Positions 35,402 through 44,305 of a stretch of DNA of 64,000 bases are shown here, one piece after another. The notes beneath the pieces were generated by a model. The model saw nothing but the letters and a program-made list of their open reading frames with translations, did not search any database and was not told where the DNA came from. Position 1 is the stretch's first letter; every line of letters starts with the position of its first letter. The stretch covers positions 496,001 through 560,000 of the forward strand of contig NZ_CP018867.1 in the NCBI RefSeq assembly GCF_002849895.1, read 5' to 3'. Made by a program: the position numbers and the translations under genes. Source of the stretch: Companilactobacillus alimentarius DSM 20249. Its GTDB lineage: Bacteria; Bacillota; Bacilli; Lactobacillales; Lactobacillaceae.

Positions 35402-36725
35402 ATTTTGATTGCCAAATCCCATATAAATCACTAGCTTGACTAGGATAAGCAAATAATTGTTGTTGTAAATCATTAGCACTAACATGTTGTTGAATTAGTA
35501 ATGATAAGTAATCAACCAACTGATCCGCATCTTGGCTTAAAACTTCAGCTCCAACAATTTGCTGACTCCCCTTATTGAAAATGATCTTTAGTTGTGCCAA
35601 ATCATCACCATTACGGGCATATGTCTGCCAGTTCTTTATATCCATTGTTTTAACTTCTAATTCTGGTTTATTGGTAGCTTGTTGTGTACTAATTCCCACT
35701 TGTCCTAATTTAGGTATACTAAATACGGTTAAAGCGGGAGTTGGATATTTGATTGGGAATTGCACTGACTTTTGCAAGTTATTACCCAAGTATTTCCCTT
35801 GATAGATAGCGTAGTTACTTAGCTTAGGAACAGGAACATCACAACAATCACCAAGCGCAAAGATTTTAGGATTACTAGTTCTTAAATTTTCATCAACTTT
35901 AATACCTTGTGGTCCAGTTTTGATACCAACGGCAGACAAATTCAAATCTTCTGTGTTTGGTATCCTTCCGGCAGCACAGTAGACTGCTTTTGTTTCAAAA
36001 CAATCTTGATCTGTAGTCACTTTGTAAAAACCAGTTGATAATTCGGTAATATTTTGAATAGTATTATCAAATTTGAATATTACTCCAGCATCTTCCAAGC
36101 GTTTAATTAAAACTTGAACCAAATCTTGGTCAAAAATTCTTAAAGCTTTCTGATTATGTTGAATGATTGTTACTTTTTTTCCCGCTTCAGTAGCTATACT
36201 GGCTAGTGCGAATGCGATGATTCCTGCACCGACTATTGTTATATTATCAGGTAAATTAGAGGACTTTAGGAAACTAGCACTATGTTCCATATAGTGGCTT
36301 CCAGGAAACTCTAATCTTCTAGGACGTGCACCAGTAGCTAAAATGATTTTTTTGGCTTGATACTCTTGTCCATGAACCGAGATTGTTTTTGAATTTACAA
36401 AAGTTGCGTGACCTTCAATAGTGGTTATTCCAGAATTAACCAAATTATTGCCGTATCGTTGATTGGCGGCTAAAGTTACTTTAGCACTATGACTTGCCAT
36501 TTCTGACCAGCTGAGAGGGGCAACGTTTTTGACTAACTGAGTCATACGAAAATGTGTTTCAGCACTAGCTAATAGTGCACGCTTTGGAGTACTACCACGA
36601 TTGATTGTTGTTCCTCCCCAATCACGTTCTTCGACGATTGCTACTTTAAATCCACGAGCTGCTAAATTTAAAGCAGCAGAACCACCGCCTACACCCCCTC
36701 CGATAATTAGAACATCATATTGCAT
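35400..36725 (-). CDS. FAD/NAD(P)-dependent oxidoreductase without redox cysteines
   Basis: The chain follows the glutathione-reductase/dihydrolipoamide-dehydrogenase family: FAD site GGGVGGGSAAL at 9-19, NAD(P) site VGAGIIAFALAS near 168-179, the second FAD motif IFALGDC near 290 and a C-terminal dimer domain. The redox box that should read GGTCxNxGCxPSK is GGTTINRGSTPKR, so both cysteines are replaced. The C-terminal HPxxxE base is also lost (FAYPSQASDL). It may work as an NAD(P)H oxidase or another flavin reductase without a disulfide. It starts 11 bases after oxdC, behind GGGAGTGA, and belongs to its operon. Confidence 0.8.
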   Translation of the reverse strand: MQYDVLIIGGGVGGGSAALNLAARGFKVAIVEERDWGGTTINRGSTPKRALLASAETHFRMTQLVKNVAPLSWSEMASHSAKVTLAANQRYGNNLVNSGITTIEGHATFVNSKTISVHGQEYQAKKIILATGARPRRLEFPGSHYMEHSASFLKSSNLPDNITIVGAGIIAFALASIATEAGKKVTIIQHNQKALRIFDQDLVQVLIKRLEDAGVIFKFDNTIQNITELSTGFYKVTTDQDCFETKAVYCAAGRIPNTEDLNLSAVGIKTGPQGIKVDENLRTSNPKIFALGDCCDVPVPKLSNYAIYQGKYLGNNLQKSVQFPIKYPTPALTVFSIPKLGQVGISTQQATNKPELEVKTMDIKNWQTYARNGDDLAQLKIIFNKGSQQIVGAEVLSQDADQLVDYLSLLIQQHVSANDLQQQLFAYPSQASDLYGIWQSK

Positions 36726-36736
36726 TTAATCACTCC

Positions 36737-37972
36737 CTATTTAAAGAATTTCCCAGCCTTATATTGAAGATCCTGTGGAGTTTCTTCAATAGAGCTTTCG
36801 GCATTCTTCTTTGAACGGCTTTGGTCGTACCAGACAACTGCCGCCTCTTCTTTGGGGAATTGATTGATTGTTTCAGAACTAATGTTCAAATGATCGGAAA
36901 CCATTTGAGTTGGTGAAGTAGCCAACCATTTGTTTAGAGAAATATCTGAATAAATAGGATTTTTGAAGACTTCTAGAAAGATCAAAGGCTCATCGCCGAT
37001 ATTCTTAATATAGTGTCCTGCAACAATCGGAATTACACCAACGTCACCAGCTTGAAAATTAAATGTTCTTGCAAGCGAAGCTGAGTTGAAGACGCCAACT
37101 TTGGCATGTCCTTGAACAAAATAATCCCATTCTTCTGACTTGAGGTGCCAGTGAAGTTCACGCATACCACCCGGTTGAATCTCTACAATTGCAGCTGAGA
37201 TTGTTTGTGCAACTGGAAATACCTTTGAATCAACGATCCAAACTTTACCAGCCTCGAATTCATGTGGCTTTAGGTCATTCATATGAAATGTGAACGGTGA
37301 TGGTACGTCTCCATTAGGATTATTCTTTTTAACTTCAGAAATTGGACCTGGAACTTTACCATTGAAGATATATTTTTCTTTGTTAGGCAAATTAGCCAGC
37401 ACGCTCTCATCAACTTTAAAATTAGCAGCAATAATATCTTTAGGGGTATGTGCCAGCCAATCAGTTAGTAAGAAGGTATTGTTTTCTGAGAAGTCAGGTT
37501 CACTGAATACTAGTAAAAATTCACAGCCTTGATCCAAAGCTTGAATTGAATGCGGAATTCCGGCTTCAAAATTCCAAAGATCTCCGGCCTTGATATCGTC
37601 AATAAAGCTACGACCTTCGGCATCTAGAGCAGTTACTCTGGCATTTCCTGCAATCATGAAAGCCCATTCTGCTTCCTTGTGCCAATGCAATTCTCTATAT
37701 GCTCCTGGTTTCAAACACATATCAACTCCAGCTAAATCATGTGAAGCTGGAAGTTCACGGTTGGTAACTTCACGTGTCCAACCACCCTCTTCAATTCTCA
37801 TATGTGCATCAGAAAAGCTAAAACGCAAATTAGCCACTGTACCATGATCGGTGATTGGTGGTACAAGCAAATCGGGGTTCTGCAAGTCACGTTCATAATT
37901 TCTTGGACCGCGATCGATCCAACCTGCATTATCAGCTGTACGTTCGGGGTCAACTCTTCTATTTGACATCAT
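36737..37972 (-). CDS. oxdC: Oxalate decarboxylase (bicupin)
   Basis: The enzyme converts oxalate to formate and CO2 with consumption of a proton, which can raise cytoplasmic pH. Two cupin domains each hold a manganese site: ELHWHKEAEW with GIPHSIQA, and ELHWHLKSEEW with VAGHYIKN. The lid motif SENNT keeps the glutamate that distinguishes decarboxylase from oxidase. No signal peptide is present. I prefer ATG 37972 over 37981 because the ribosome binding site AAAGGGA touches the upstream ATG. A perfect-consensus cre box overlaps its promoter; the flavoprotein gene follows. Confidence 0.9.
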   Translation of the reverse strand: MMSNRRVDPERTADNAGWIDRGPRNYERDLQNPDLLVPPITDHGTVANLRFSFSDAHMRIEEGGWTREVTNRELPASHDLAGVDMCLKPGAYRELHWHKEAEWAFMIAGNARVTALDAEGRSFIDDIKAGDLWNFEAGIPHSIQALDQGCEFLLVFSEPDFSENNTFLLTDWLAHTPKDIIAANFKVDESVLANLPNKEKYIFNGKVPGPISEVKKNNPNGDVPSPFTFHMNDLKPHEFEAGKVWIVDSKVFPVAQTISAAIVEIQPGGMRELHWHLKSEEWDYFVQGHAKVGVFNSASLARTFNFQAGDVGVIPIVAGHYIKNIGDEPLIFLEVFKNPIYSDISLNKWLATSPTQMVSDHLNISSETINQFPKEEAAVVWYDQSRSKKNAESSIEETPQDLQYKAGKFFK

Positions 37973-38001
37973 GTATACCATCCCTTTTTTAATAATTTAA
38001 T

Positions 38002-38021
38002 GGTATAGCAAACGATTTCAA
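38002..38021 (-). promoter_or_regulatory. oxdC promoter region with cre site
   Basis: On the minus strand TTGAAATCGTTTGCT (38021-38007) matches every defined position of the cre consensus. It overlaps an extended -10, TGC-TATACC (complement of 38002-38010). The -35 is weak. CcpA repression of oxalate use is inferred. Confidence 0.6.
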
Positions 38022-38082
38022 AAAACAAATATAAACATATAATACAAAATTGCTTTCAATTATTTGATTATCGAAAAAGACT

Positions 38083-38348
38083 ATGAACCATTATATTTAC
38101 TTTCGTGTTGCAACTAATCAATGGATAACTAATGATGATTATGAGGGTAGTTCCAATGATATTTTCTCCAATGGACCTATTACCATTACCCTCAATAGGA
38201 TATTACACTTTATGACACCTCAACTAATGAGTGGCTTCTGCTTACTGATGGATCAATTCAAGACTACGCTGGTGGTAATACACTTGTAAGCGGCTTGAAA
38301 TATGTTGCTACGTTCGAACTAACTTTTGCTACTAATGTAATTAAATAA
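38083..38348 (+). pseudogene. Remnant of a surface protein with SLAP-like ending
   Basis: From 38083 the frame reads YFRVATNQWITNDDY, close to the YxRVATNEWV motif of C-terminal SLAP domains of lactobacillus surface-layer-like proteins. Near 38200 the reading moves to another frame, which continues DITLYDTSTNEWLLLTDGS and ends VATFELTFATNVIK with a stop at 38346-38348. No ribosome binding site, signal peptide or N-terminal domain remains upstream. I read it as the frameshifted 3' end of a lost surface-protein gene; the SLAP assignment rests on one motif. Confidence 0.5.
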
Positions 38349-38363
38349 TTTTAAACATATTAT

Positions 38364-38436
38364 AAAAAGCAACATCTTTTTGAGAAACTCAATACACTCT
38401 ATATGTATTAAGCAATCTGAATAGATGTTGCTTTTT
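38364..38436. terminator. Bidirectional terminator-like hairpin
   Basis: AAAAAGCAACATCT at 38364-38377 pairs with AGATGTTGCTTTTT at 38423-38436. The 45-base loop holds a small inner hairpin (AATACA/TGTATT). It follows the surface-protein remnant on the plus strand and the MFS gene on the minus strand. Confidence 0.7.
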
Positions 38437-38498
38437 GCTTTGGACTGAAACAAATGTCCTTGTATCATATTATGTTAGTAAATCATTGAATCAAGTAA

Positions 38499-39914
38499 CT
38501 ATTGTTCAACTGTTCTATATTTATCACGTACTATCATTATTAAACTTATCACAATACCTACAACTGTAACCAACATTAAACCAGCAAAGACATGACCGGC
38601 TCCACTAGTAATTGCATTAGAGATTTCGTTAATTGACTTCGGATGGATTGAAGCAGATAAATAGTTATTTTTCGTTTTCGTTAAGACTGTTACTGATAGA
38701 GCAACACCGATTGCTCCCACCACTTGTAATAGTGTATTCAAGGTTGCTGAACCATGAGCATATAAATGTGGAGGCAACTGATTTAATGCTTGCGTTTGCG
38801 CTCCCGTCCAAACAATTGCTGTACCAGCCATAAGAATTACATCTAAAATCATTATCAAAGCAATACTAGAATTTGGTGTTAATGTTCTTAAAAAGAATAA
38901 AGTAATCAACATGATAATTAAACCAGGAATGACTAATACTTTATACCCATATTTATCATATATTTTACCAGCAAACATTTGTAATGCACCATTGGTTGCA
39001 CTGCCTGGTAACAAGACTAATCCAGCCAAAAGAACGGTTAAACCAGCACCTGTTTGTAAATACATTGGCAAAATAATCATTGTTCCTTGGAAGATTAGAA
39101 CACAAACTAAAACTAATGACATTCCCATAACAAAAACGGGGTATTTTAAGACTGATAAATTCAAGACTGGATTATCAATATTCTGTCTTTTGACAAAATA
39201 GAATAACGATATAGCACCAATAATCAATGAAATAATTACTACTGGATTCATTAACGAATTTTCAGCTTGACTAAGTCCAAAAACTATTCCACCAAAACCA
39301 ATTGTTGACGAAATAACCGACGGAACGTCAATGTGCTGCTTAGATACTTCGGTAATATTTACGATATTCTTATATCCGATGAACATCCCCAAAAGGATGA
39401 ACGGTATTAATATTAAGAAAATAAAGTGCCAAGATGCAAATTGGATTAGTACACCGCTAATGGATGGTCCTAATGCTGGTGCAAATGATAAGACTAATCC
39501 TAGCATTCCCATAGCACTTCCACGTTTACTTTTTTCAAAAGTTATTAAAATGGTATTAGACATTAATGGCAACAAAATTCCCATTCCAATTGCTTGTAAA
39601 ATTCTTGCGACCAATAACATATTAAAATTTAAAGCAAGGCCACCTGTTAATGTTCCAATCAGCAAGCTAGTTGTTGCAATAAAAAATAGTCTCCTAGTTG
39701 TAAACATTTGTATTAACAATGCTGTCACCGGCATAATAATACCTAGAGTTAATAGATATCCAGTTGTCAGCCACTGTGCTGTCGATGCACTTATTTTGAA
39801 GACGCCCATCAATGTCGTTAAAGCAATGTTTAGAGATGTCTCACTGAACATCCCCATGAATGCACTTATCAGCATTGCCATCAATATTTTATTTGGATTA
39901 ATTGTTTTATTCAT
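38499..39914 (-). CDS. MFS drug-type exporter (DHA2 family)
   Basis: The 471-residue protein has about fourteen membrane segments and DHA2 signatures: a first helix with SETSLNIALTTL, AQWLTTGYLLTLGIIMP, motif A-like TRRLFFIATTSLLIGT, and RILQAIGMGILLP with motif C in FAPALGPSISGVL. Proton-driven export of toxic compounds is expected. I take the ATG at 39914; an upstream GTG at 39935 would add seven residues. It follows an arsR-type gene by 64 bases and is probably under its control. Confidence 0.85.
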   Translation of the reverse strand: MNKTINPNKILMAMLISAFMGMFSETSLNIALTTLMGVFKISASTAQWLTTGYLLTLGIIMPVTALLIQMFTTRRLFFIATTSLLIGTLTGGLALNFNMLLVARILQAIGMGILLPLMSNTILITFEKSKRGSAMGMLGLVLSFAPALGPSISGVLIQFASWHFIFLILIPFILLGMFIGYKNIVNITEVSKQHIDVPSVISSTIGFGGIVFGLSQAENSLMNPVVIISLIIGAISLFYFVKRQNIDNPVLNLSVLKYPVFVMGMSLVLVCVLIFQGTMIILPMYLQTGAGLTVLLAGLVLLPGSATNGALQMFAGKIYDKYGYKVLVIPGLIIMLITLFFLRTLTPNSSIALIMILDVILMAGTAIVWTGAQTQALNQLPPHLYAHGSATLNTLLQVVGAIGVALSVTVLTKTKNNYLSASIHPKSINEISNAITSGAGHVFAGLMLVTVVGIVISLIMIVRDKYRTVEQ

Positions 39915-39978
39915 AAAACCACATACTCTTAACACATAATTCTATATTTCCAAAAATATGGAATTATACGGTAAAAAT

Positions 39979-40251
39979 TTAATCTCCTATCTCGATTTTT
40001 GTTAAAAATTTTTCAGCTATTTTGAAGTTGAGACTATAGTCAATATACGTTCCACTTTTTTCTCGAATCAATAGTCCACAATCAATCAGCACTTTTAAAT
40101 GATGTGATAAGGTGGACGCAGGTATTTCGTTCAATTCATGGCTTAGATCACTGGGGCACAGTGATCTTCCATTTTGCAGATGTAAAACAATTTTAAATCG
40201 AGTTATGTCTCCTAATGCTCTGTGTACTTTAACCGTTTGTTCTATTGTCAC
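39979..40251 (-). CDS. ArsR/SmtB-family transcriptional regulator
   Basis: The 90-residue protein is a single winged helix-turn-helix: ALGDITRFKIVLHLQNG, the recognition helix IPASTLSHHLKVL and the wing REKSGTYIDY. Only two cysteines occur (LCPSDL, LIDCGLL), and they are not arranged as the ELCVCDL metal site of ArsR, so the signal is probably not arsenite. The start is GTG at 40251, 7 bases after GGTGGG. It is upstream of the DHA2 exporter in the same direction, which suggests that it represses its own exporter operon. Confidence 0.85.
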   Translation of the reverse strand: MTIEQTVKVHRALGDITRFKIVLHLQNGRSLCPSDLSHELNEIPASTLSHHLKVLIDCGLLIREKSGTYIDYSLNFKIAEKFLTKIEIGD

Positions 40252-40276
40252 TTTTTATCCCACCTACTCTACTCAT
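40229..40276 (-). other. Possible 15-codon leader frame overlapping arsR
   Basis: An ATG at 40276 has a better ribosome binding site (AAAAGGAGTGA) than arsR itself. It opens a 15-codon frame (MSRVGGIKSDNRTNG) that ends inside the arsR start region in another frame. Ribosomes ending there could re-initiate on arsR. It may also be chance. Confidence 0.3.
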
Positions 40277-40405
40277 AGATATTCACTCCTTTTCAACTCA
40301 GTACAGAGTAATATACATATTAATTAGTTCTGTGACACTAGACAAAAATACTAGAATGTATAAAAATTAGATACAATAGATTTTTTATATAAAAGGAGGT
40401 TGCTA

Positions 40406-40999
40406 ATGGATTTTAAAAATCAAACTAAATTGCTCTTTGCTAAACAATTAGAGGAAATGTTAAAGACTATACCTATGGATAAAATCCGCATTGTAGACTT
40501 ATGTAAGCGATGTAATACGATTCCACAAACTTTTTATTATCATTTTCATGATAAATATGAATTAATTGCCTGGATTTTTTTGTATGATTTTTCTAGAACT
40601 TACATCAACAAAGAGCTTGAATATTCAATAAATAGTATTGTCGATAATCTAAAGCAAATGAACAAAAGGCGTATTTTCTATCAAAAAACTTACACACAAC
40701 GCTCACAAAACTCGATTGACCAGTATATTCAAAAATTCAATGTTCAATCGGCAACTGATGCTGTTGAGGATTACTTTAAGAAACCATTATCTTTTGAACA
40801 ATTAATAGAGATTAAATATCACTCTTATGGAATGATGGGATTATTTCAAGAATGGATTACTGATGACAGTAGTATTTCAATTGAGCAATTAGCCAGTTTT
40901 CAATATGAACATACACCAGATTTTTTGAGGAAGACCTATCAGAATTATTCGTTTAAGAACGTACTCAAAAAAAATACTTCCAAAGCAAATGGGCTCTAG
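40406..40999 (+). CDS. TetR/AcrR-family regulator (DhaS-like)
   Basis: The N-terminal helix-turn-helix (IRIVDLCKRCNTIPQTFYYHF, about residues 27-47, then DKYELIAWIF) and the C-terminal YGMMGLFQEWI segment match the DhaS-like TetR branch common in lactobacilli. It is 197 residues long from the ATG at 40406, which follows AAAAGGAGG at 40391-40399. It is divergent from the arsR/exporter unit. The last 60 bases and the following DNA recur at 44373-44470. The ligand is unknown. Confidence 0.8.
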   Translation: MDFKNQTKLLFAKQLEEMLKTIPMDKIRIVDLCKRCNTIPQTFYYHFHDKYELIAWIFLYDFSRTYINKELEYSINSIVDNLKQMNKRRIFYQKTYTQRSQNSIDQYIQKFNVQSATDAVEDYFKKPLSFEQLIEIKYHSYGMMGLFQEWITDDSSISIEQLASFQYEHTPDFLRKTYQNYSFKNVLKKNTSKANGL

Positions 41000-41064
41000 A
41001 AGTATTAATTAAAATATTCGATTTCTAAATTACCACGGAGTTAGTTTTGAAGTGTTACGGAAAT

Positions 41065-41382
41065 TAGGGGGAATTTCTAATGCCGATGCTGACTATATAA
41101 AACGCGCTGATGACGTAAATTCAAGGTAAGCTAAATATGATTTCTCGTCAAAATGAAAAACTGTTCCCAATGTTGTCAAAACGTAATATCGTATTTGTTG
41201 CATATTCTCTATCGGCCTGGCTACTTAAAAAGGAACCATGGATTGTTCCTATCCCTGGTACTAGAAAGCAGCAAAGACTGATTGACAATGCTCAAGCCGC
41301 AGATATCGAATTAACTGATAAAGACAAAGACGATATAGACTCTTTACTGGAAAAAGTAGATTATGAGCAATTCGAAAAATAA
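41065..41382 (+). pseudogene. Truncated aldo/keto reductase, paralogue of 53123-54097
   Basis: The sequence matches the 3' half of the intact reductase gene at 53123-54097: 41065-41119 corresponds to 53587-53641, and the C-terminal IPGTRKQQRLIDNAQAADIEL is unchanged. The N-terminal half with the catalytic residues is missing. About 17 bases are lost near 41120, breaking the frame, and 177 bases (59 codons) are lost inside the remaining frame, where VAYS joins directly to AWLLKK. No ribosome binding site serves the remaining ATG at 41137. The product cannot be an active reductase. Confidence 0.9.
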
Positions 41383-41470
41383 ACAACTATCTATTAAAAA
41401 TACTATTTTGAATATCAGTATAAATAATTTTAATACGAAATAAATTTATCCTACACATGTCTTAATGTTA

Positions 41471-41524
41471 AAAAGCGTATCTTAATTTTCTAGATTTTAC
41501 TCTATGAAAATGAGATACGCTTTT
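41471..41524 (+). terminator. Terminator downstream of the reductase remnant
   Basis: AAAAGCGTATCT at 41471-41482 pairs with AGATACGCTTTT at 41513-41524 around a 30-base loop, followed by ATTATT. Confidence 0.65.
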
Positions 41525-41662
41525 ATTATTGAAAATTCATTAGTGCAGTGAGCAATGCTTTAACAGGTACGACTGATTTGATAATATTAACTCCAAATTA
41601 GATTTTGTTCCGTTTAAATATTCTTTACTTATCTTAATTTTTTCTCTATAGTAATTTTATTC

Positions 41663-41701
41663 AAAAAAATATCCCCAAAATTGTTCTGACTTTAGGGATA
41701 T
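41663..41701 (-). terminator. Terminator of the MFS gene at 41794
   Basis: On the minus strand ATATCCC (41701-41695) pairs with GGGATAT (41675-41669), followed by seven T residues. The loop is 19 bases. It is 93 bases beyond the stop codon. Confidence 0.65.
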
Positions 41702-41793
41702 ACCTTGTAAATCTGACGGAGCTTTTTGACATTTAAATGGATTCATTACAGTGTGTAAATCTTGTTTTATTTAATTGCAAAATTAAGATGATT

Positions 41794-43131
41794 TTAATTC
41801 TCATATTTTTTAAACTTAAATCTTAATACCAATGAAAATATTAATGCTATCAATGAAAATAGCATAATCCCTTGTGCTTGGTAATGGAAAGCCAAATTTT
41901 GTGGGTTCAATAAATTAGAAGTAGCTGATAGAATAGCCAGTCCAAAAGCTCCCCCAATTTGAAGCATGACATTGATCATGCTGGAACTAACTCCAGATAG
42001 GTTTTCCGGCGTATCTTCTACGGCAATATTTGTTACAGGACTTAAGACAAGACCTTGACCAATTCCAATAGTAATCATTGGTAGCGCAATAGATAGCCAA
42101 TAATTCGATCCCATCTGATATAACGTTAGTCCCCCAAAACCAATAGTTGTTATAATTAAACCACCAGTCATTAATTTTATACTACCAATTTTTTTCGTTA
42201 AGTCACTGACCAGATTTGCTGAAATAAAATTAAAGATGGTCATCGGTAAAAATGAGATGCCAACCATAATTGGATCCAAATGAAAATTACTTTGCAACAT
42301 CAGTGGAGTAAAGAACCAAAAGCTAGTAATGGCGGAAGAATAAGTAAAACGAATAATGTAAGCTAAATTACGCTTCATGGAACCAAATAAAGCTAGTGGT
42401 AAAATTGGTTTATCTGATTTGTATTCGTGATAAATAAAATAAACTAATAATAAAAATCCTATTGTCAATGAAATTAAATGAGAACCAATACCGCTGATGC
42501 CATTGATAATGAAAATAAGTGCTAGGCATGAGAAGATAGATCCATTTAAATCAATTTTTTCATGTTGAATGGTTCCTTTTTGTAAAAAGTTCAGCGACAA
42601 TATAATTAAAATAATAACGATGGGAATGTTAACAAAAAAGCCCCATCTCCAAGATAAAATGGTGGTAATCCCCGCTCCAACGATAAGTCCAAGGCTCACA
42701 CCGATTCCTGACATCGCACCATATATTGAAATTGCTACTACTCTATCATTACCTTTGAAGGAGTCCATGATAATTGCTAACGTAGCTGGCGCAATAATTG
42801 CGGCTCCAATCCCTTGAATAGCTCTGAAAAGGATTAGCAATCCTGCTGTTGGGGACAAACCCACTAAGCCAGAACTTATCCCAAAAATTATTAGCCCGAT
42901 AATGAATATCTTTCTTCGTCCAAAAATATCACCCAATTTTCCTCCTAATAAAAGAAGGCTTCCAAAAGTAAGTGCATATGCATTACTTATCCACGCTGCC
43001 AAACTGGCCGTCATTTGAAGTGAACTACTTATTTCTTTTGAGCAAGTAAAAACAAGTGATGTATCAACAAGTATGATAAAATACCCCACCAATACAATGG
43101 TAATTGTTAAAATGCTTTGTTTTTTTTGCAT
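41794..43131 (-). CDS. MFS drug-type exporter (DHA2 family)
   Basis: This 445-residue transporter has about fourteen helices. DHA2 marks are VGYFIILVDTSLVF in the first helix, AAWISNAYALTFGSLLLLGGKL followed by motif A GDIFGRRK, LFRAIQGIGAAIIAPATLA, and GLIVGAGITTILSWRWGF containing motif C. Export of toxic compounds by proton antiport is expected. AAAGGA precedes the ATG. It is divergent from the LysR gene at 43250, its likely regulator. It is unrelated in detail to the other DHA2 protein at 38499. Confidence 0.88.
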   Translation of the reverse strand: MQKKQSILTITIVLVGYFIILVDTSLVFTCSKEISSSLQMTASLAAWISNAYALTFGSLLLLGGKLGDIFGRRKIFIIGLIIFGISSGLVGLSPTAGLLILFRAIQGIGAAIIAPATLAIIMDSFKGNDRVVAISIYGAMSGIGVSLGLIVGAGITTILSWRWGFFVNIPIVIILIILSLNFLQKGTIQHEKIDLNGSIFSCLALIFIINGISGIGSHLISLTIGFLLLVYFIYHEYKSDKPILPLALFGSMKRNLAYIIRFTYSSAITSFWFFTPLMLQSNFHLDPIMVGISFLPMTIFNFISANLVSDLTKKIGSIKLMTGGLIITTIGFGGLTLYQMGSNYWLSIALPMITIGIGQGLVLSPVTNIAVEDTPENLSGVSSSMINVMLQIGGAFGLAILSATSNLLNPQNLAFHYQAQGIMLFSLIALIFSLVLRFKFKKYEN

Positions 43132-43249
43132 AACTACATATCCTTTATTAATTTATGTAATCAATCATAATTCACAGCTAAGAAACGTGGAAGAAGCTTT
43201 TTTTTATAAGCGTATTAAACAAAATTTACAATTAAGGATGGTTTTTGAA

Positions 43250-44158
43250 ATGCTTGAATTATCAACTTTGAATATTTTTAATACAGTTGTTGAATCTGGC
43301 AGTTTTTCCTCTGCCTCAATAAAACTATTTATGTCAACTCCTGCTGTCTTACATCGAATGAATGAAATGGAAAATTCCCTTGGTGTATCGTTATTTCTCC
43401 GGAATAGTCAAGGAGTAACTTTAACCAAACCTGGTGAGGTACTTTACGCTAATTCTAAGCAACTCTTGCACCAAAGTGAATATATTGTAGATTTGGTTAA
43501 AAAGAGTGCTTTGAAAACTAACTTAACTATTAGAATTGGTAGCGCATTCATTAATCCAGTGAATAACCTAAATGGATTATGGGATAAAATGGCCGCTCGC
43601 CTTCCACAATATCATTTGCAGTTTATCCCTTTGGAAAATGATAATTTCAAATTTCCAGATACTTATAATAATATGGGAAAGAAAGTCGATATATTATTCA
43701 GCCCTTATGGTATGAGTTCTGTTCAGGATAAAATAAATTTTATTGAAATTGGACATTTTCATTTTACTATTATGATGCACGCTAACGATCCCTTGACGAA
43801 CAAGGAAAAAATAACACTGGGGGATTTAAATGGCGCTACCGTTGATATGATGCCAACAGGTATCTCGAAGAAAGTTGACAATATTTATCAAGAAATTGAG
43901 CGTCAAAACTTAAATATTAAGATATCAAAGATAGATGCTCATTATACTATCAATACTTTTAATAAATTTTCTGAATCAGGTCAATATTTGTTATCACTAA
44001 GTTGCTGGAATGATATTTTACCAGGTCTAGTCAGTCGACCATTAGCTATCCCTTATTCCATTCCTTATGGATTTATTACCACAAATAAGCCAGATGCTAA
44101 TTTGAAACTATTCCTTAAAATTTTACAATCAGAGGTACATGCTGTTAATCAATCCTGA
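43250..44158 (+). CDS. LysR-family transcriptional regulator
   Basis: The N-terminal winged helix (GSFSSASIKLFMSTPAVLHR, about residues 17-36) and the effector domain are complete over 302 residues. The start ATG 43250 has AAGGATGG at 43235-43242; the longer frame from 43073 runs through the divergent promoter region and is unlikely. It reads away from the MFS exporter at 41794-43131 with about 120 bases between, the standard LysR/target arrangement. It resembles the LysR at 50007-50900 in domain layout, including the FNxFxxSGQYLLSLSCWNDI segment. Confidence 0.85.
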   Translation: MLELSTLNIFNTVVESGSFSSASIKLFMSTPAVLHRMNEMENSLGVSLFLRNSQGVTLTKPGEVLYANSKQLLHQSEYIVDLVKKSALKTNLTIRIGSAFINPVNNLNGLWDKMAARLPQYHLQFIPLENDNFKFPDTYNNMGKKVDILFSPYGMSSVQDKINFIEIGHFHFTIMMHANDPLTNKEKITLGDLNGATVDMMPTGISKKVDNIYQEIERQNLNIKISKIDAHYTINTFNKFSESGQYLLSLSCWNDILPGLVSRPLAIPYSIPYGFITTNKPDANLKLFLKILQSEVHAVNQS

Positions 44159-44239
44159 TTCAAAAATAAAACAATCATAAAAGAATTATCACAAGTTATT
44201 GTCTAATAATCATGGAGCATTTTTAAGTAAATTTTAATC

Positions 44240-44302
44240 TTATAAATCATGTTCTATTTCCCTGATCCTGTGCAATATGTTTTCAGTCCCAGATTGACTA
44301 AT
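44240..44302 (-). pseudogene. C-terminal fragment of an NmrA-like protein gene
   Basis: The last 20 codons and stop of a gene like 30609-31268 remain: the fragment ends HRIREIEHDL where the intact gene ends HKIREIEHDL, and ISQSGTENIL precedes where the intact one has ISQPGTDNML. Nothing upstream of 44302 continues the homology. About 60 of 74 bases agree with 30600-30668. Confidence 0.8.
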
Positions 44303-44305
44303 TCA

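Larger units (their letters stand above)
41383..41793. other. Intergenic stretch with two opposed terminators
   Basis: Some 410 bases without a reading frame. It holds the plus-strand terminator at 41471-41524 and the minus-strand terminator at 41663-41701; between them I see nothing else. Confidence 0.6.

Noticed and set aside
39331..39939. 202-codon plus-strand frame opposite the DHA2 exporter
   Set aside because: It mirrors the membrane protein gene on the other strand, has the expected antisense composition and no ribosome binding site.
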